This document shows positions 1-12,000 of a stretch of 64,000 bases of DNA, piece by piece. The notes beneath the pieces were generated by a model that searched no databases, was not told the origin of the DNA, and worked only from the letters and a program-made list of their open reading frames with translations. A program made the translations under genes and the position numbers. Every line of letters begins with the position of its first letter. The first letter of the stretch is position 1. The stretch is from Tillandsia leiboldiana (Eukaryota; Streptophyta; Magnoliopsida; Poales; Bromeliaceae): contig CM055069.1 in NCBI GenBank assembly GCA_029204045.2, positions 25,834,825 to 25,898,824 of the forward strand, in the 5' to 3' direction.

Positions 1-54
1 AAAAGATTGGAGTAAAAGAAATCAAAACCCTTTTGTTCTTTATAAAACCCTAGC

Positions 55-212
55 CGCGATCCGGATCAGTTCATGATTGCGATCCGGATCGGCTACCCGC
101 AGTGAGAAACTGCGTTCGGGATCCGGATCGGCAGGTCCAATCCGGATCGTCAGCCCGCAGAAGAATATCTGCGTTCGGGATCCGGATCATCTTGCCCGAT
201 CCGGATCGGCTC
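55..212. repeat. Cluster of ATCCGGAT palindromes
   Basis: Six copies of the 8-bp palindrome ATCCGGAT occur in about 160 bp, several inside the larger palindrome GATCCGGATC. Two copies carry the CGTTCGGGATCCGGATC context also found in the U3 of Sirevirus LTRs at 18741-18966 and 52200-52375. The flanks are not otherwise alignable to those LTRs by eye, so this is either a diverged LTR U3 or a related array in the 3' region. Confidence 0.7.
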
Positions 213-793
213 CAACTTTTTCTTTAGAAAATTTCAGAGAAAATCAAGAAAAACCAGAAAAAGATTGTAAGCACAAATGTGTATCAACTTTAAACAGAAA
301 TCATCGTTTCATACAACAAGAATTAGATTATGCCAAATCTATCAACAATATCCAAAAATGAAACGAGAATTTACAAAAATTAAATCCCTTAAAGTTGAAC
401 ACCTTCAATTACATCTAACTTGATCTTATGAGTAATGCCTTTATCAAATCATCAATTCAGTAAAGAAAATGAAATACAAAGATCAATAGATGTTTGAAAT
501 CCCAAATATAGTAGATAATGTATCTAGACAATCTGTTGAGGAGAGTGGCTCTTTGAGCATCTTTCTATAAAAACCCACCTTATACCAACCTTGAAATTTG
601 ACGGAGTCAAGTATTTCAACATGCATTTTACTTAATCAAAATTTGAACAATCATGCTTGGTATACATGTGGTAGCTGCACACAATACTCGGACGACCGAG
701 GTGGTAGCTCTTTCCTCCATGTGGTGGTAGTTTTCACACTCCTCATTGGGATGTAACTCTTTCCACATCTTTTGAGCATTTTACTTTTCTTTG

Positions 794-806
794 ACTCCCC
801 CTCAAT
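794..806 (-). promoter_or_regulatory. Polypurine tract of Sirevirus A
   Basis: Read on the minus strand this is ATTGAGGGGGAGT, a typical Copia polypurine tract used to prime plus-strand DNA synthesis. It lies about 340 bp after the pol stop. No LTR edge follows directly, so it may be one of several tracts. Confidence 0.55.
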
Positions 807-1145
807 TGGCTATCAATTATTTAAGATATAAAGTATTCAACCAAAGATTGATCTCGATTTCATACTCGACTAAACAGTCAAATAAGATAATGACTATACG
901 AAGAGATCATTGAGAGAGAGAAATTGACTTTGATCACTCAGAAGATGATTTAATTAACATAAATGATCATTGCAACAGTGAAATATTATGATGGCAAAAG
1001 CATAATAAATTTCTAAATGTGCGAAAAGATGCAATTAAAGTCAATTATGATCTATACTCAATTAATGTCCTATGTACAGACATAGATAATGAACAAAACA
1101 AAACAAAGACAAAACCTATCCTAAGCAAAGGTTTCAAAAAGAAGT

Positions 1146-1448
1146 TTATTTCAAGGAAAGCATTCCAATTGCTTTTCGCAAATGAATAAAACGTTTTTGA
1201 TCCAAAGGTTTTGTTAGAATGTCAGCTAATTGATCCTCAGTTGAAATATATGAAAGTTGAAGAGTATTTGATTCAACTAGCTCTCTAAGATAATGATATC
1301 TAAGTTCAATATGTTTTGTTCTAGAGTGCAACACAGGGTTTTTAGAAATGTTGATTGCACTTGTGTTGTCACAAAGAATTGTTACCGGAGATGCTGAAAT
1401 CCGGAAGTCGCTCAATACGCTTTTCATCCAAATGAGTTGAGTTGAGCA
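1146..1448 (-). pseudogene. Sirevirus A pol, C-terminal RNase H part (split by LARD)
   Basis: On the minus strand this encodes the last 100 or so residues of a Copia polyprotein, from STQLIWMKSVL through CDNTSAINISKNP and HSRTKHIELRYHYLRE to the usual ending LTKPLDQKRF and a TAA stop. These are RNase H motifs of Ty1/Copia elements. It is the continuation of the frame at 13110-17882. The two parts were separated by the LARD at 1449-13109. Compared with Sirevirus B, about 43 bp, including the conserved STAEAEY motif, are missing at the junction. The apparent ATG at its start is made from LTR bases and is not a real start. It cannot be expressed as a whole enzyme. Confidence 0.9.
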
Positions 1449-4400
1449 TGTCACGCCCCGGGTGTAAACCAGAACCCGGGCCCGTCCACAGATCCGCCGT
1501 GCACACGGTATTTTCCGTGTACACGAAGCGCCAGTAACCTGCTCAGATAAAAGAGATAAAATAAAAGAGCAATAAAAACAGAGCTGAACTAAAACTAATA
1601 CATCTCAGACTGAAGCTGGAAATAAAATACAATACATCTGTATAAATGATACATCTGTCTCTCCCAGCTCACCAAAATAAATACAACCTGCTGGCAAAAG
1701 CCAGTCCCAAAGTAAAGGTACTACCGTCTGAGGAAACATGGGTACACCAACAATCCAGCTAACATGCTCATCCTGCCTCGAGATGTATCTACTCGGCCGT
1801 CCTCTCTCCTCGACCCGCCACTGTAAGCCCAGTAGCACCCGCATAAAACACTGCAAAACAAGGGAGAAGCAAAAGAGGAAAGAAGAATGGGGGTGAGACT
1901 ACTAGTAAACCAGTAGCCTCCCCTAGTGGGTAAAACCTCAACTCTGACACGCCCACTAGGTCTACCAGAGGCAAAAGGAATAAAGGTGGTATGCAACGAG
2001 TATGACTCCTGATGAAAAGCTACCACTAGAATGCCTCTAAAAACTGAGCTAAAAGAATGGCTGAATGTATGCATCAGAATGTCAACGCCTGCCTGTCTAG
2101 ACCCAATCGATACACCAGTAAGCACTGGTACTGCCTGCTCTGCCTGCCAAATCGGGTATGCCCGCCTACGCATAACACCGATAGGAAAAGGGAGTCTCGA
2201 AGACTCGAAGCCTGTAAAAACGCAGACTCCGGAGTGGCACTCGAGGGGAGCGACCCACACGAGTATAATGCCTGGGTAACAAGTACCAAATCAGCAGGAC
2301 TGGATCATGACTCTGATCACGGTGGAAAACCCATCCACTAAAAGAAATCCAAATCCTCTATCCCAATCTGATGCAATAACCACTGTCCGGTCAACCGCCA
2401 AAGATCCGCGGTTGCCGCAATGCCCGGCCCTCACAGCCTGCCTGTCCCAAAGCCCACAACTGTCTGACTACACTATCCCAGTCCCTGCTCGAACCCGAGC
2501 GCACTAACCCCCGAATATAAATAAAAGAAGAGAAAAGCATGGTTTCTCCTAAGTCAATTCCAGCATGATAGTGTAGCAGAAAAAGGTGGCCTAACTAGGT
2601 GACCATACAAGCATGCAAATGTCCCAAGATGATATAAAAATAAACAGATGTCGATAACCTTTATAATGTTAGAGCATGTATAGAACAGTATGAGAATAGT
2701 AAATATGAGATAGCCTGTGCCCGCCTATGCCACATACCCAAAGCCCACAATTATTGATTAGCCTTACCTTTTAACATGATGTTACTGTCCTACAATCATA
2801 ATCCCCAATCAAGCAAGTTCTAACAATATCTGTTTAATCACAATAAGCCTGCCATTGCCACACATAAAGTGCATTTATCCTTTTAATCAAAGAAGCTACT
2901 CAAATGCCTAGCGGGTAATCAAAAGATGGAGGGTTAACAACCACACCCATAATGACAATCCTGACCCAGGTCCGACATCCGGTCAACCACCTACTATCCG
3001 CAATAGCCGCAATACCCCAAAAGCTAAAATTCAAGCCCCGGCTACACTATGCCGATCCCTGCTCAAACCCGAGCAACAAATAGCCGCCTGCCTAAGGAAT
3101 AGGGGGAAGAAGAGACAATAGGGTTCCTCCCAAGGCAGTCCCAACATATAGTGTAGCGACCAGAAATGGTCTAACTAGATATCCCTGAAATCAAGCCTAT
3201 CTCCTCATGGAAGAAAGAAGGGGAGTGACAACTAGTGGTTCATCATGTGTATCAAGTAATAACTCCACCTGGGTGTAATCATCATGCTAAATCATAATCC
3301 AACCGCACATGTCCATAACCTGCTAATCACCCTCACATGAATCATCCACCTATGCCTGTCCAAAAATCCTCAAGTGGTACCCTCCCACAAGACGCCTCAC
3401 AATATCACAATATGAAAGTACATCCCCCCCTTATGCAAGGTTAAATGCTAAAACGATGTCCATGAAGCATGTATAAGTTCCAACATGTCAAGTTTCCAAT
3501 ATAATGTTTTCCATATGATAGGCTCACAATTATCTAGTTAAGCATGCATGTCCATTAGGTGACCATTCAACATGTCCAATAAAGGGGATCACTCTAATAT
3601 TCCTAGTGGGTATATCAGAAAAGAGGAGTAAAGCAACCACCCACCTCGAGCGCTAAACCCCGACCCCAACAGCGAAGTCCGCGCCCGGTCTCAACGATCA
3701 CCACGGTGCTGCACAAAAATACCCCAAAAGAACAAGCACAATTAATCCACCATGCTCACACCAAAATCTGTCCCAAATACAATCAGTCCACAGTTTTGCC
3801 TTTTTTCACCTGCGAGATCTGCTCGAGAAATTCCAGGAAAAATACCGTCACGATCCTCGCGACGAACCGGTCGAAACGAGTACCTGCACGTTCCCACACG
3901 AGTTTTCTACGCTGAGATCCAAAATCGACAAGAGAACTACCCCGAACAATACTTCCACCCAAAACTGTGCTACAAAGTTCTGTAAAAAGGGGTTTCTCAC
4001 CTTCGGGGAAAATTCCAGAAAATCCAAGAAAATTCAGAGAGACTCCTTGCGATGCGTAGATGCAAATTGCCTTTTGAATCACCTCAATCCGATGTCTGGT
4101 TGCGGAGATATCGCCGAAATACCGAACCGCTGTCCAAAACTCCATCACAGCAAAAGAGGTCACAAGATGATCCGAAAAACCCATGAAAACCTCGGGATGG
4201 GAAAAACCAGCAAACACGGAAAACGTAGCCCTACCTGTCGTGAAGACGATGGCGCAAGAATCGCTGAAAAAGAGTGCCGGGGTAGCTCGGGAGAGTCCGT
4301 GCACTGAAATGCGACGAAGGGAATCACAAGGGAACGAGCGTCGCGCCGCGCCGTAAAATCCAAACCTCGGAGTGTGTGCCACCACAAATCTTGGAAATCC

Positions 4401-4504
4401 TCCAGAAGATGTAGAACTCGAAGGGGAACAACTTTGCTGAAGACACCTTGGTGAGAGGAGGCTCGGAAATGGTGGAAAAAGTGAGAAGAAAGGAGCTCGG
4501 GCTG

Positions 4505-4512
4505 TTTAAATA
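4505..4512 (-). promoter_or_regulatory. TATA box of LARD 3' LTR
   Basis: TATTTAAA on the minus strand, directly after a GC-rich U3. The same position in the right LTR is 12064-12071, and a matching TTTAAATA occurs in the related LTR at 45361-45368. Confidence 0.6.
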
Positions 4513-4842
4513 GGCCTCCCAAACAAATAGCAAAATGCCATCCGGGTCCCAATTTTCGGGCGCCCGGAAGTTTCCGGGCGCGCACAGTGCGGCCCGGCCC
4601 AAGACTTTCGGGCGCGCACAGTGCGGCCCGGCCCAAGGCGCGCCGTCGGACGGGATCCGCGGTCCGTCCGACCCGCCTCAGCGCCCGCCACGTGTCGCCC
4701 GAACAGGCGACAGCCCAAATCCTCCACTCCCGCTGCGCCACGCGGCCAACCCCGGGAGTCGACACGCGTCCCCGACAACAGTACCGTCGCGCCTGCGCGC
4801 CTGCCCGCGCCAGCTGCCCCTCCTGCCCGCACAGTTGACCAG

Positions 4843-4861
4843 CCAATAGGGAAGCGCCACG
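4843..4861 (+). promoter_or_regulatory. ERSE-like module CCAAT-N9-CCACG, LARD left LTR, copy 1
   Basis: CCAAT at 4843-4847, nine bases, then CCACG at 4857-4861, followed by TG so that CACGTG is also formed. This is an exact match to the ER stress response element consensus. The right LTR copy (12402-12420) has CCGCG instead of CCACG. Confidence 0.6.
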
Positions 4862-4912
4862 TGTCCCTGCCACTGACCGCTGCACCCGGTGCACGAGCCT
4901 CCGTAAGCCGAA

Positions 4913-4931
4913 CCAATGGTAACCTGCCACG
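4913..4931 (+). promoter_or_regulatory. ERSE-like module, LARD left LTR, copy 2
   Basis: CCAAT at 4913-4917, nine bases, CCACG at 4927-4931, an exact consensus match overlapping a CACGTG box. A third, degenerate module with CCTAT in place of CCAAT follows at 5001-5019 with the same spacing. Confidence 0.6.
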
Positions 4932-5552
4932 TGTCCACTCCGGTGCACCGTGAACCAAAACCCAACCATCATGCTCCGTAGACCGTGAGCTGTGAGCCGG
5001 CCTATGGGGTGGTGCCACGTGCCCCCGCCTTGGTGCACGACGGCCGCGTGGACCGCGCGCCTGCCCGCAGCAGCCCGCGCGCTGCCCGCGCCCTGTGCCG
5101 CCGCCGTTCCGCCTGCCCGAGGCCGCGCCGCCGCCCGCCGACGCTGCCCGCCGCCGCCGCCGCCGCCGGCGATCGCCGGAGTTACTGTTCCGGCGGTGAA
5201 CAGTACCCGAAGCTCAGAAAAATCCAGCAGATAGTCCATCTTGACCGTTTTCGCGCGCTGAACCCGAATTTGACGTCCGCTTCGCCAAATTCCCATCCAA
5301 TAAATCGCCGGAGGCTCCCGAAAAGGCATTTTCAATCCGAATTTCGTGCCGAGTCCAAATCTGATATCCGATTTGCGCGAAAACACCTATAAACATCCGA
5401 CGGGGTTCCCTGATTACCCACGTGATCCACTTTAAGCCCGGAGTCAAACACTTGTGTCCAAATTGGCGCACGAACACCGCCGACATGCCCCGTAGGCCTC
5501 CAGAAGCTGCCGGTCACACAGTAAAAGCCCTGTAGAATTCCGGATCATCACA

Positions 5553-5563
5553 TCCTCCCCCAC
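5553..5563 (-). promoter_or_regulatory. LARD polypurine tract
   Basis: GTGGGGGAGGA on the minus strand, directly abutting the 3' LTR. T1 has the same GTGGGGGAGGA at 32987-32997. The preceding TTTCGAGGACGAAACTTTC is also shared with T1, so the cis signal for plus-strand priming is preserved. Confidence 0.85.
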
Positions 5564-8500
5564 TAAAAGAAAGTTTCGTCCTCGAAACTAAAGCAACTCT
5601 CAACGAGTCTCAGAAATCAGGGGTAAGTACTCAACACCGCTGTCTCCCGCTCTCAAGTCGCCTATCACTCCCCGTGATTACTCCTCAGCAACACAAACAG
5701 CAACAACCAGTACGGCATAGCCCGATCGCGCAATTCCCTCATCTCACGAGCCGGAATTCGCAACGAGCGTCCCTCGTACTCCAAACTCTCGCAGGGCTCC
5801 AAAGAAGTGAGTCAATCACGGGCGAGGAGTTCAAAACACAACACTCCTGAGCGAAGACGCAGAAAAACCTCAGGGACTCCATCAAAAGCCTGGGGGAAAA
5901 GAACGAACAGCCAGTGCAACACGCACTAAAATCACCCTCTAGAGCCGACTCAACCAGGGCAACCCGAAACACATCCACACAAGCACCCGCACAGGAAAGG
6001 GGCCCTAACAAGCAGGGGTTCTCACTCGGTCACTATCAAAACCAGACCACACGAGTAGATTGCTCAGCCACAGCCTATCCTCAAAAGGGATCCCCTGGGA
6101 CACAATCTCAAGCCCAGTATACCACCATGGTCCCACACAGCGCCAGCTATGGGACCATCAAACTCAACTCCCAATTTAGCTCTTCTGCTTTAGGTATCCG
6201 CCACCACAGTGGCCCGGTCGGGGTGATCCTGGATGCTCATCAAAATCCAATGGTAGCTCCATAGCCACTATGGGAGGCATCACTATAACTCGCAAGTCCA
6301 TCTTCCTCCGTTGACCAACTAAAATCGTCACTGATACCAATCTTACCATTCGCTCGTCAAATTCTGCTGGCACCATCCGGTCCAAAAGCTCCTCACCTCA
6401 GTAGTAACTGCCGATCTCGGCCCATCTCAAATAGCATCTATTTTGACTGGACTTCCACCGCCGCCCCCGCGGCTAAATACGTAATCCAGGAAGATGTGCT
6501 CTCAACGATGAAACTTGTACCAAAACCATTTAGCATAAAACCTTATCCTCACAGACCTTGCCACAGCATCTATAAATGCTTCACAAGCTCTAAATCACTC
6601 AGGGAGGGGTAAAAGCCAAGATATCCCTGAAAAATGCCGCTATCAATCCGTTCAAGCCCAACTGGAACACAGAATTCCTCAATCTTAAAGGCAATAAGGC
6701 ATTAGTCATTCCATTGGCCTCACTGTACTCATAATGCCCCTAGCGTGTCCTGAACGTCATCTTGGCGAGATACTCAGCTGTAGTTCCAAATTGATGCAGG
6801 CATCATAATCGAACATCTGCCGGAGTATAACTCCATCCAAAAGGTCCTAAATAATACCCGGACCTGCCTGGGCTCCACTCACAAAGAACTCTCACAGTCG
6901 TGTATCAACGACGCGGCACTAGGTCCAACAAACCCTCTATCCATCAGGTCCACGCACCTATGCCCACAACTCTCACAGCTCTACAAATGATATTTAACGA
7001 GGTGCTATCGAGGTAGGCGCAGTTCCCAGAACCACGTCAATCGAAATCACAATCTCCCTAACCGGCGGCATCATCATCGGCTCAGGTGGAATCACACCCG
7101 GGATCTCACGGCAACAAGAATATCCTTACGTCCCGGTGCCGCCGTAGGCACCTCTCACACTATCGCTGTAACCTGAGTACCCAAACAGTCGCAACAAACA
7201 AGCCTTCTATTGTCTGCCTCGCAGAAAACAAGGTCCTTTCTCTCAGCAGTGAAACATCCAGTGGCACTATGCCAACCAGTCCCAAGCACTGGGTCTAAAC
7301 ACCGAACGGCCACAAATACCAATAAGTCTGCCGGCATAACTTACGGCCTCTACTGCACTGGATATGATCCACAAGCCTTCCCCACCTGCACAATACCAAC
7401 AGTAACCTGTACCTCAAGTGCACGGGGCAACAACTCTGCCTCTAGCCCATGCCGGACTGCAACATGCTCTAACTCTGACTGCTGTGATGAAATCACACCG
7501 GCGACACTCGATCCACTACCGTGGCGCCCTCCAACCGGGCGGCACAAATTCATCCTCTCGATGCAAGTGGTCGTCGCTCAGCCTGCCAAACATATCTAGA
7601 CCAATCACAAAGGGAGCTCGACCCCTGTCCCTGCTCACACTGAGGCGACGAATGTGGTCTCTCGCAGACAGCCAATCCACGCTACCGCTGCACCACTCTG
7701 ATAAAATGGGCTGATGCTGTCATCGGGGTCCACTCAACCTCTGACGTCTCAGAAATCCACCTGGATATCATCGTCATACGACAAAGCACCATCAATTCAT
7801 GCAATTCCTTATACAATTACCCTTACTAAGCTCACCCCTCAAACACATATGTTGTACCCCAAACATGCATGTTATCGATCACCCAGGGTAACATCCCCCT
7901 GGGGTAAGCTTTACATAATCCATCCAAAAGGATATCCACCATCCTGGAAGGGAAACGAAAATGTCCTTGCCGGCCGACCTGTCCACCAATACCTAGCGCC
8001 AAGCGCCTCTATCCAGAACTCGCCTCTGGCGGCAGACCCCTATCCAACGGAACTGCAATGCTACGCGCCATACCCAATGCCTCCACTATCAAAGCACCCC
8101 AAAATCTAAAACCTGCAAAAGAGGGTCCGAATACACGGAAGGGCATCCTGGCGCAATCCACTCACAGTCAAGCATATCCCATGCGCCTTGTCCCCTAAAT
8201 CATAGAGCGCGTAGTTCAGTAACTGCGTAAATCCTTTTGACACCAAGAGGCTCTCAAGCAGTCTTTCCATCACCACCAACCACGATTCTACCCCAAGAGG
8301 CTCCAAACTTAATCCTATTAATCGGGGTGGTTTATCTGCCAAAACTGGCTTAACTGATCAATGGTGCCCCATAGCTCATCCGCTGTCAACAATCCACCCT
8401 GCCTCGGCGCCTCGGCACTAACCATTGGCACGGAGGGCTACTCACTCCCTCAGTACTACAAAAATCCCCGCCCCTGAGGATACTGCAACCGGGTGGTCTC

Positions 8501-8988
8501 AGAAAGAAGCACTGTCGAGCTGCCCGCTGCTCCGACAACTGTGTCACTCAAAACCAGATGCCCGCTCACTCTGCCGCTGATAAGCCTCTGACAATCCTGT
8601 CATCAGGGTCCCGAGTCCTCTGACTCTAATCCGGTATCCGGCCTGAAACAACTAGCTCAGACCCAACTGCCGCACCAAGGTGCGCCCGGGTCAAGGCCCA
8701 ACGTCGGGGAGACACCGCTCGCCACGACAAACCGCAAATCAGCACACCCCAAACACTCGACCCAATCTAGCGAAAGTCAAAGACATCCTTCTATTTCTGT
8801 AACCTTATGTTGTCTGCAGCCAACATACTGTTCCCCAGAAATAGAGTATGTCGATCCCTCTTCACTCACAGGAAGAGTAAAACAAATAAATCGCCGACTT
8901 TCGCAAGGTGTCGCGTCTCTCGCGTCCTATCATCCTAGGGTCTGCTAAAAGCCTAGGGTTTCCTAAGTCCCAACCGACCTATCCCTAA
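5564..8988 (-). pseudogene. Decayed Tekay gag-pol inside the LARD
   Basis: No long frame survives, but short stretches match T1 in the same order. The leader matches from the primer site down to the gag start, where T1 has ATG and this copy has GTG (8713-8715). A protease part near 7350-7600 keeps HGLE..LLPRA.EVQ. Its continuation at 7155-7337 keeps MPADLLV and a degraded GMDW region. An RNase H start near 6240-6300 keeps SDASHSG-like sequence in a shifted frame. The chromodomain end near 5600-5850 retains the REMRELR-like region. Frameshifts and stops are dense throughout. The interior is about 1.6 kb shorter than in T1. It is best read as a relic, not a protein gene. Confidence 0.7.
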
Positions 8989-9000
8989 GCTCTGATACCA
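8989..9000 (-). promoter_or_regulatory. LARD primer binding site (iMet tRNA)
   Basis: TGGTATCAGAGC on the minus strand, complementary to the 3' end of initiator methionine tRNA, eight bases from the end of the 5' LTR. The bases around it are identical to those in T1. Confidence 0.9.
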
Positions 9001-9008
9001 ACTTAATC

Positions 9009-12000
9009 TGTCACGCCCCGGGTGTAAACCAGAACCCGGGCCCGTCCACAGATCCGCCGTGCACACGGTATTTTCCGTGTACGCGAAGCGCCAGTAACCT
9101 GCTCAGATAAAAGAGATATAATAAAAGAGCAATAAAAACAGAGCTGAACTAAAACTAATACATCTCAGACTGAAGCTGGAAATAAAATACAATACATCTG
9201 TATAAATGATACATCTGTCTCTCCCAGCTCACCAAAATAAATACAACCTGCTGGCAAAAGCCAGTCCCAAAGTAAAGGTACTACCGTCTGAGGAAACATG
9301 GGTACACCAACAATCCAGCTAACATGCTCATCCTGCCTCGAGATCTATCTACTCGGCCGTCCTCTCTCCTCGACCCGCCACTGTAAGCCCAGTGGCACCC
9401 GCATAAAACACTGCAAAACAAGGGAGAAGCAAAAGAGGAAAGAAGAATGGGGGTGAGACTACTAGTAAACCAGTAGCCTCCCCTAGTGGGTAAAACCTCA
9501 ACTCTGACACGCCCACTAGGTCTACCAGAGGCAAAAGGAATAAAGGTGGTATGCAATGAGTATGACTCCTGATGAAAAGCTACCACTAGAATGCCTCTAA
9601 AAACTGAGCTAAAAGAATAGCTGAATGTATGCATCAGAATGTCAACGCCTGCCTGACCAGACCCAATCGATACACCAGTAAGCACTGGTACTGCCTGCTC
9701 TGCCTGCCAAATCGGGTATGCCCGCCTACGCATAACACCGATAGGAAAAGGGAGTCTCGAAGACTCGAAGCCTGTAAAAACGCACACTCCGGAGTGGCAC
9801 TCGAGGGGAGCGACCCACACGAGTATAATGCCTGGGTAACAAGTACCAAATCAGCAGGACTGGATCATGACTCTGATCACGGTGGAAAACCCATCCACTA
9901 AAAGAAATCCAAATCCTCTATCCCAATCTGATGCAATAACCACTGTCCGGTCAACCGCCAAAGATCCGCGGTTGCCGCAATGCCCGGCCCTCACAGCCTG
10001 CCTGTCCCAAAGCCCACAACTGTCTGACTACACTATCCCAGTCCCTGCTCGAACCCGAGCGCACTATCCCCCGAATATAAATAAAAGAAGAGAAAAGCAT
10101 GGTTTCTCCTAAGTCAATTCCAGCATGATAGTGTAGCAGAAAAAGGTGGCCTAACTAGGTGACCATACAAGCATGCAAATGTCCCAAGATGATATAAAAA
10201 TAAACAGATGTCGATAACCTTTATAATGTTAGAGCATGTATAGAACAGTATGAGAAAAGTAAATATGAGATAGCCTGTGCCTGCCTATGCCACATACCCA
10301 AAGCCCACAATTATTGATTAGCCTTACCTTTTAACATGATGTTACTGTCCTACAATCATAATCCCCAATCAAGCAAGTTCTAACAATATCTGTTTAATCA
10401 CAATAAGCCTGCCATTGCCACACATAAAGTGCATTTATCCTTTTAATCAAAGAAGCTACTCAAATGCCTAGCGGGTAATCAAAAGATGGAGGTTAACAAC
10501 CACACCCATAATGACAATCCTGACCCAGGTCCGACATCCGGTCAACCACCTACTATCCGCAATAGCCGCAATACCCCAAAAGCTAAAATTCAAGCCCCGG
10601 CTACACTATGCCGATCCCTGCTCAAACCCGAGCAACAAATAGCCGCCTGCCTAAGGAATAGGGGGAAGAAGAGACAATAGGGTTCCTCCCAAGGCAGTCC
10701 CAACATATAGTGTAGCGGTCAGAAACGGTCTAACTAGATATCCCTGAAATCAAGCCTATCTCCTCATGGAAGAAGGAAGGGGAGTGACAAATAGTGGTTC
10801 ATCATGTGTATCAAGTAATAACTCCACCTGGGTGTAATCATCATGCTAAATCATAATCCAACCGCACATGTCCATAACCTGCTAATCACCCTCACATGAA
10901 TCATCCACCTATGCCTGTCCAAAAATCCTCAAGTGGTACCCTCCCACAAGACGCCTCACAATATCACAATATGAAAGTACATCCCCCCCTTATGCAAGGT
11001 TAAATGCTAAAACGATGTCCATGAAGCATGTATAAGTTCCAACATGTCAAGTTTCCAATATAATGTTTTCCATATGATAGGCTCACAATTATCTAGTTAA
11101 GCATGCATGTCCATTAGGTGGCCATTCAACATGTCCAATAAAGGGGATCACTCTAATATTCCTAGTGGGTATATCAGAAAAGAGGAGTAAAGCAACCACC
11201 CACCTCGAGCGCTAAACCCTGATCCCAACAGCGAAGTCCGCGCCCGGTCTCAACGATCACCACGGTGCTGCACAAAAATACCCCAAAAGAACAAGCACAA
11301 TTAATCCACCATGCTCACACCAAAATCTGTCCCAAATACAATCAGTCCACAGTTTTGCCTTTTTTCACCTGCGAGATCTGCTCGAGAAATTCCAGGAAAA
11401 ATACCGTCACGATCCTCGCGACGAACCGGTCGAAACGAGTACCTGCACGTTCCCACACGAGTTTTCTACGCTGAGATCCAAAATCGACAAGAGAACTACC
11501 CCGAACAATACTTCCACCCAAAACTGTGCTACAAAGTTCTGTAAAAAGGGGTTTCTCACCTTCGGGGAAAATTCCAGAAAATCCAAGAAAATTCAGAGAG
11601 ACTCCTTGCGATGCGTAGATGCAAATTGCCTTTTGAATCACCTCAATCCGATGTCTGGTTGCGGAGATATCGCCGAAATACCGAACCGCTGTCCAAAACT
11701 CCATCACAGCAAAAGAGGTCACAAGATGATCCGAAAAACCCATGAAAACCTCGGGATGGGAAAAACCAGCAAACACGGAAAACGTAGCCCTACCTGTCGT
11801 GAAGACGATGGCGCAAGAATCGCTGAAAAAGAGTGCCGGGGTAGCTCGGGAGAGTCCGTGCACTGAAATGCGACGAAGGGAATCACAAGGGAACGAGCGT
11901 CGCGCCGCGCCGTAAAATCCAAACCTCGGAGTGTGTGCCACCACAAATCTTGGAAATCCTCCAGAAGATGTAGAACTCGAAGGGGAACAACTTTGCCGAA

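Larger units (their letters stand above)
1..1145 (-). other. 3' non-coding region of Sirevirus A
   Basis: This stretch lies between the end of the pol frame of Sirevirus A and the left edge of the window. No minus-strand open frame of useful length is present, so I see no env-like gene. It is AT-rich and contains a polypurine tract and a cluster of TCCGGA palindromes, annotated separately. The 3' LTR edge expected for this element (sequence ending ATTCCGTAACA on the plus strand) is not seen, so the LTR probably lies left of the window. Confidence 0.6.
1449..5552 (-). repeat. LARD 3' LTR (left copy)
   Basis: Starts TGTCACGCCCC and ends CATCACA; on the minus strand it is a TG...CA LTR of 4104 bp. 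In element order it has a GC-rich U3 with CCAAT/CACGTG modules, a TATA box (4512-4505), a leader with a donor-like GTAGGGCT, conserved stem-loops, an acceptor-like TTTTGCAG and a terminal hairpin. Long open frames on both strands here (up to 408 codons) are by-products of GC content. An old internal duplication (about 2380-2600 against 2960-3180) partly explains the length. Confidence 0.9.

Noticed and set aside
1..1145. An env-like gene after Sirevirus A pol
   Set aside because: No minus-strand open frame of meaningful length, and no membrane or coiled-coil protein could be read.
1721..2260. 179-codon minus-strand frame repeated at 9281-9820
   Set aside because: It covers the structured leader of the LARD LTR. 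The duplicate is only the second LTR; no domain and no start context.
4160..5386. Long open frames (up to 408 codons) on both strands in the LARD LTRs
   Set aside because: They lie in the GC-rich U3, overlap frames on the other strand, have no recognisable domain and are interrupted or altered by single changes in the second LTR copy (11719-12943).
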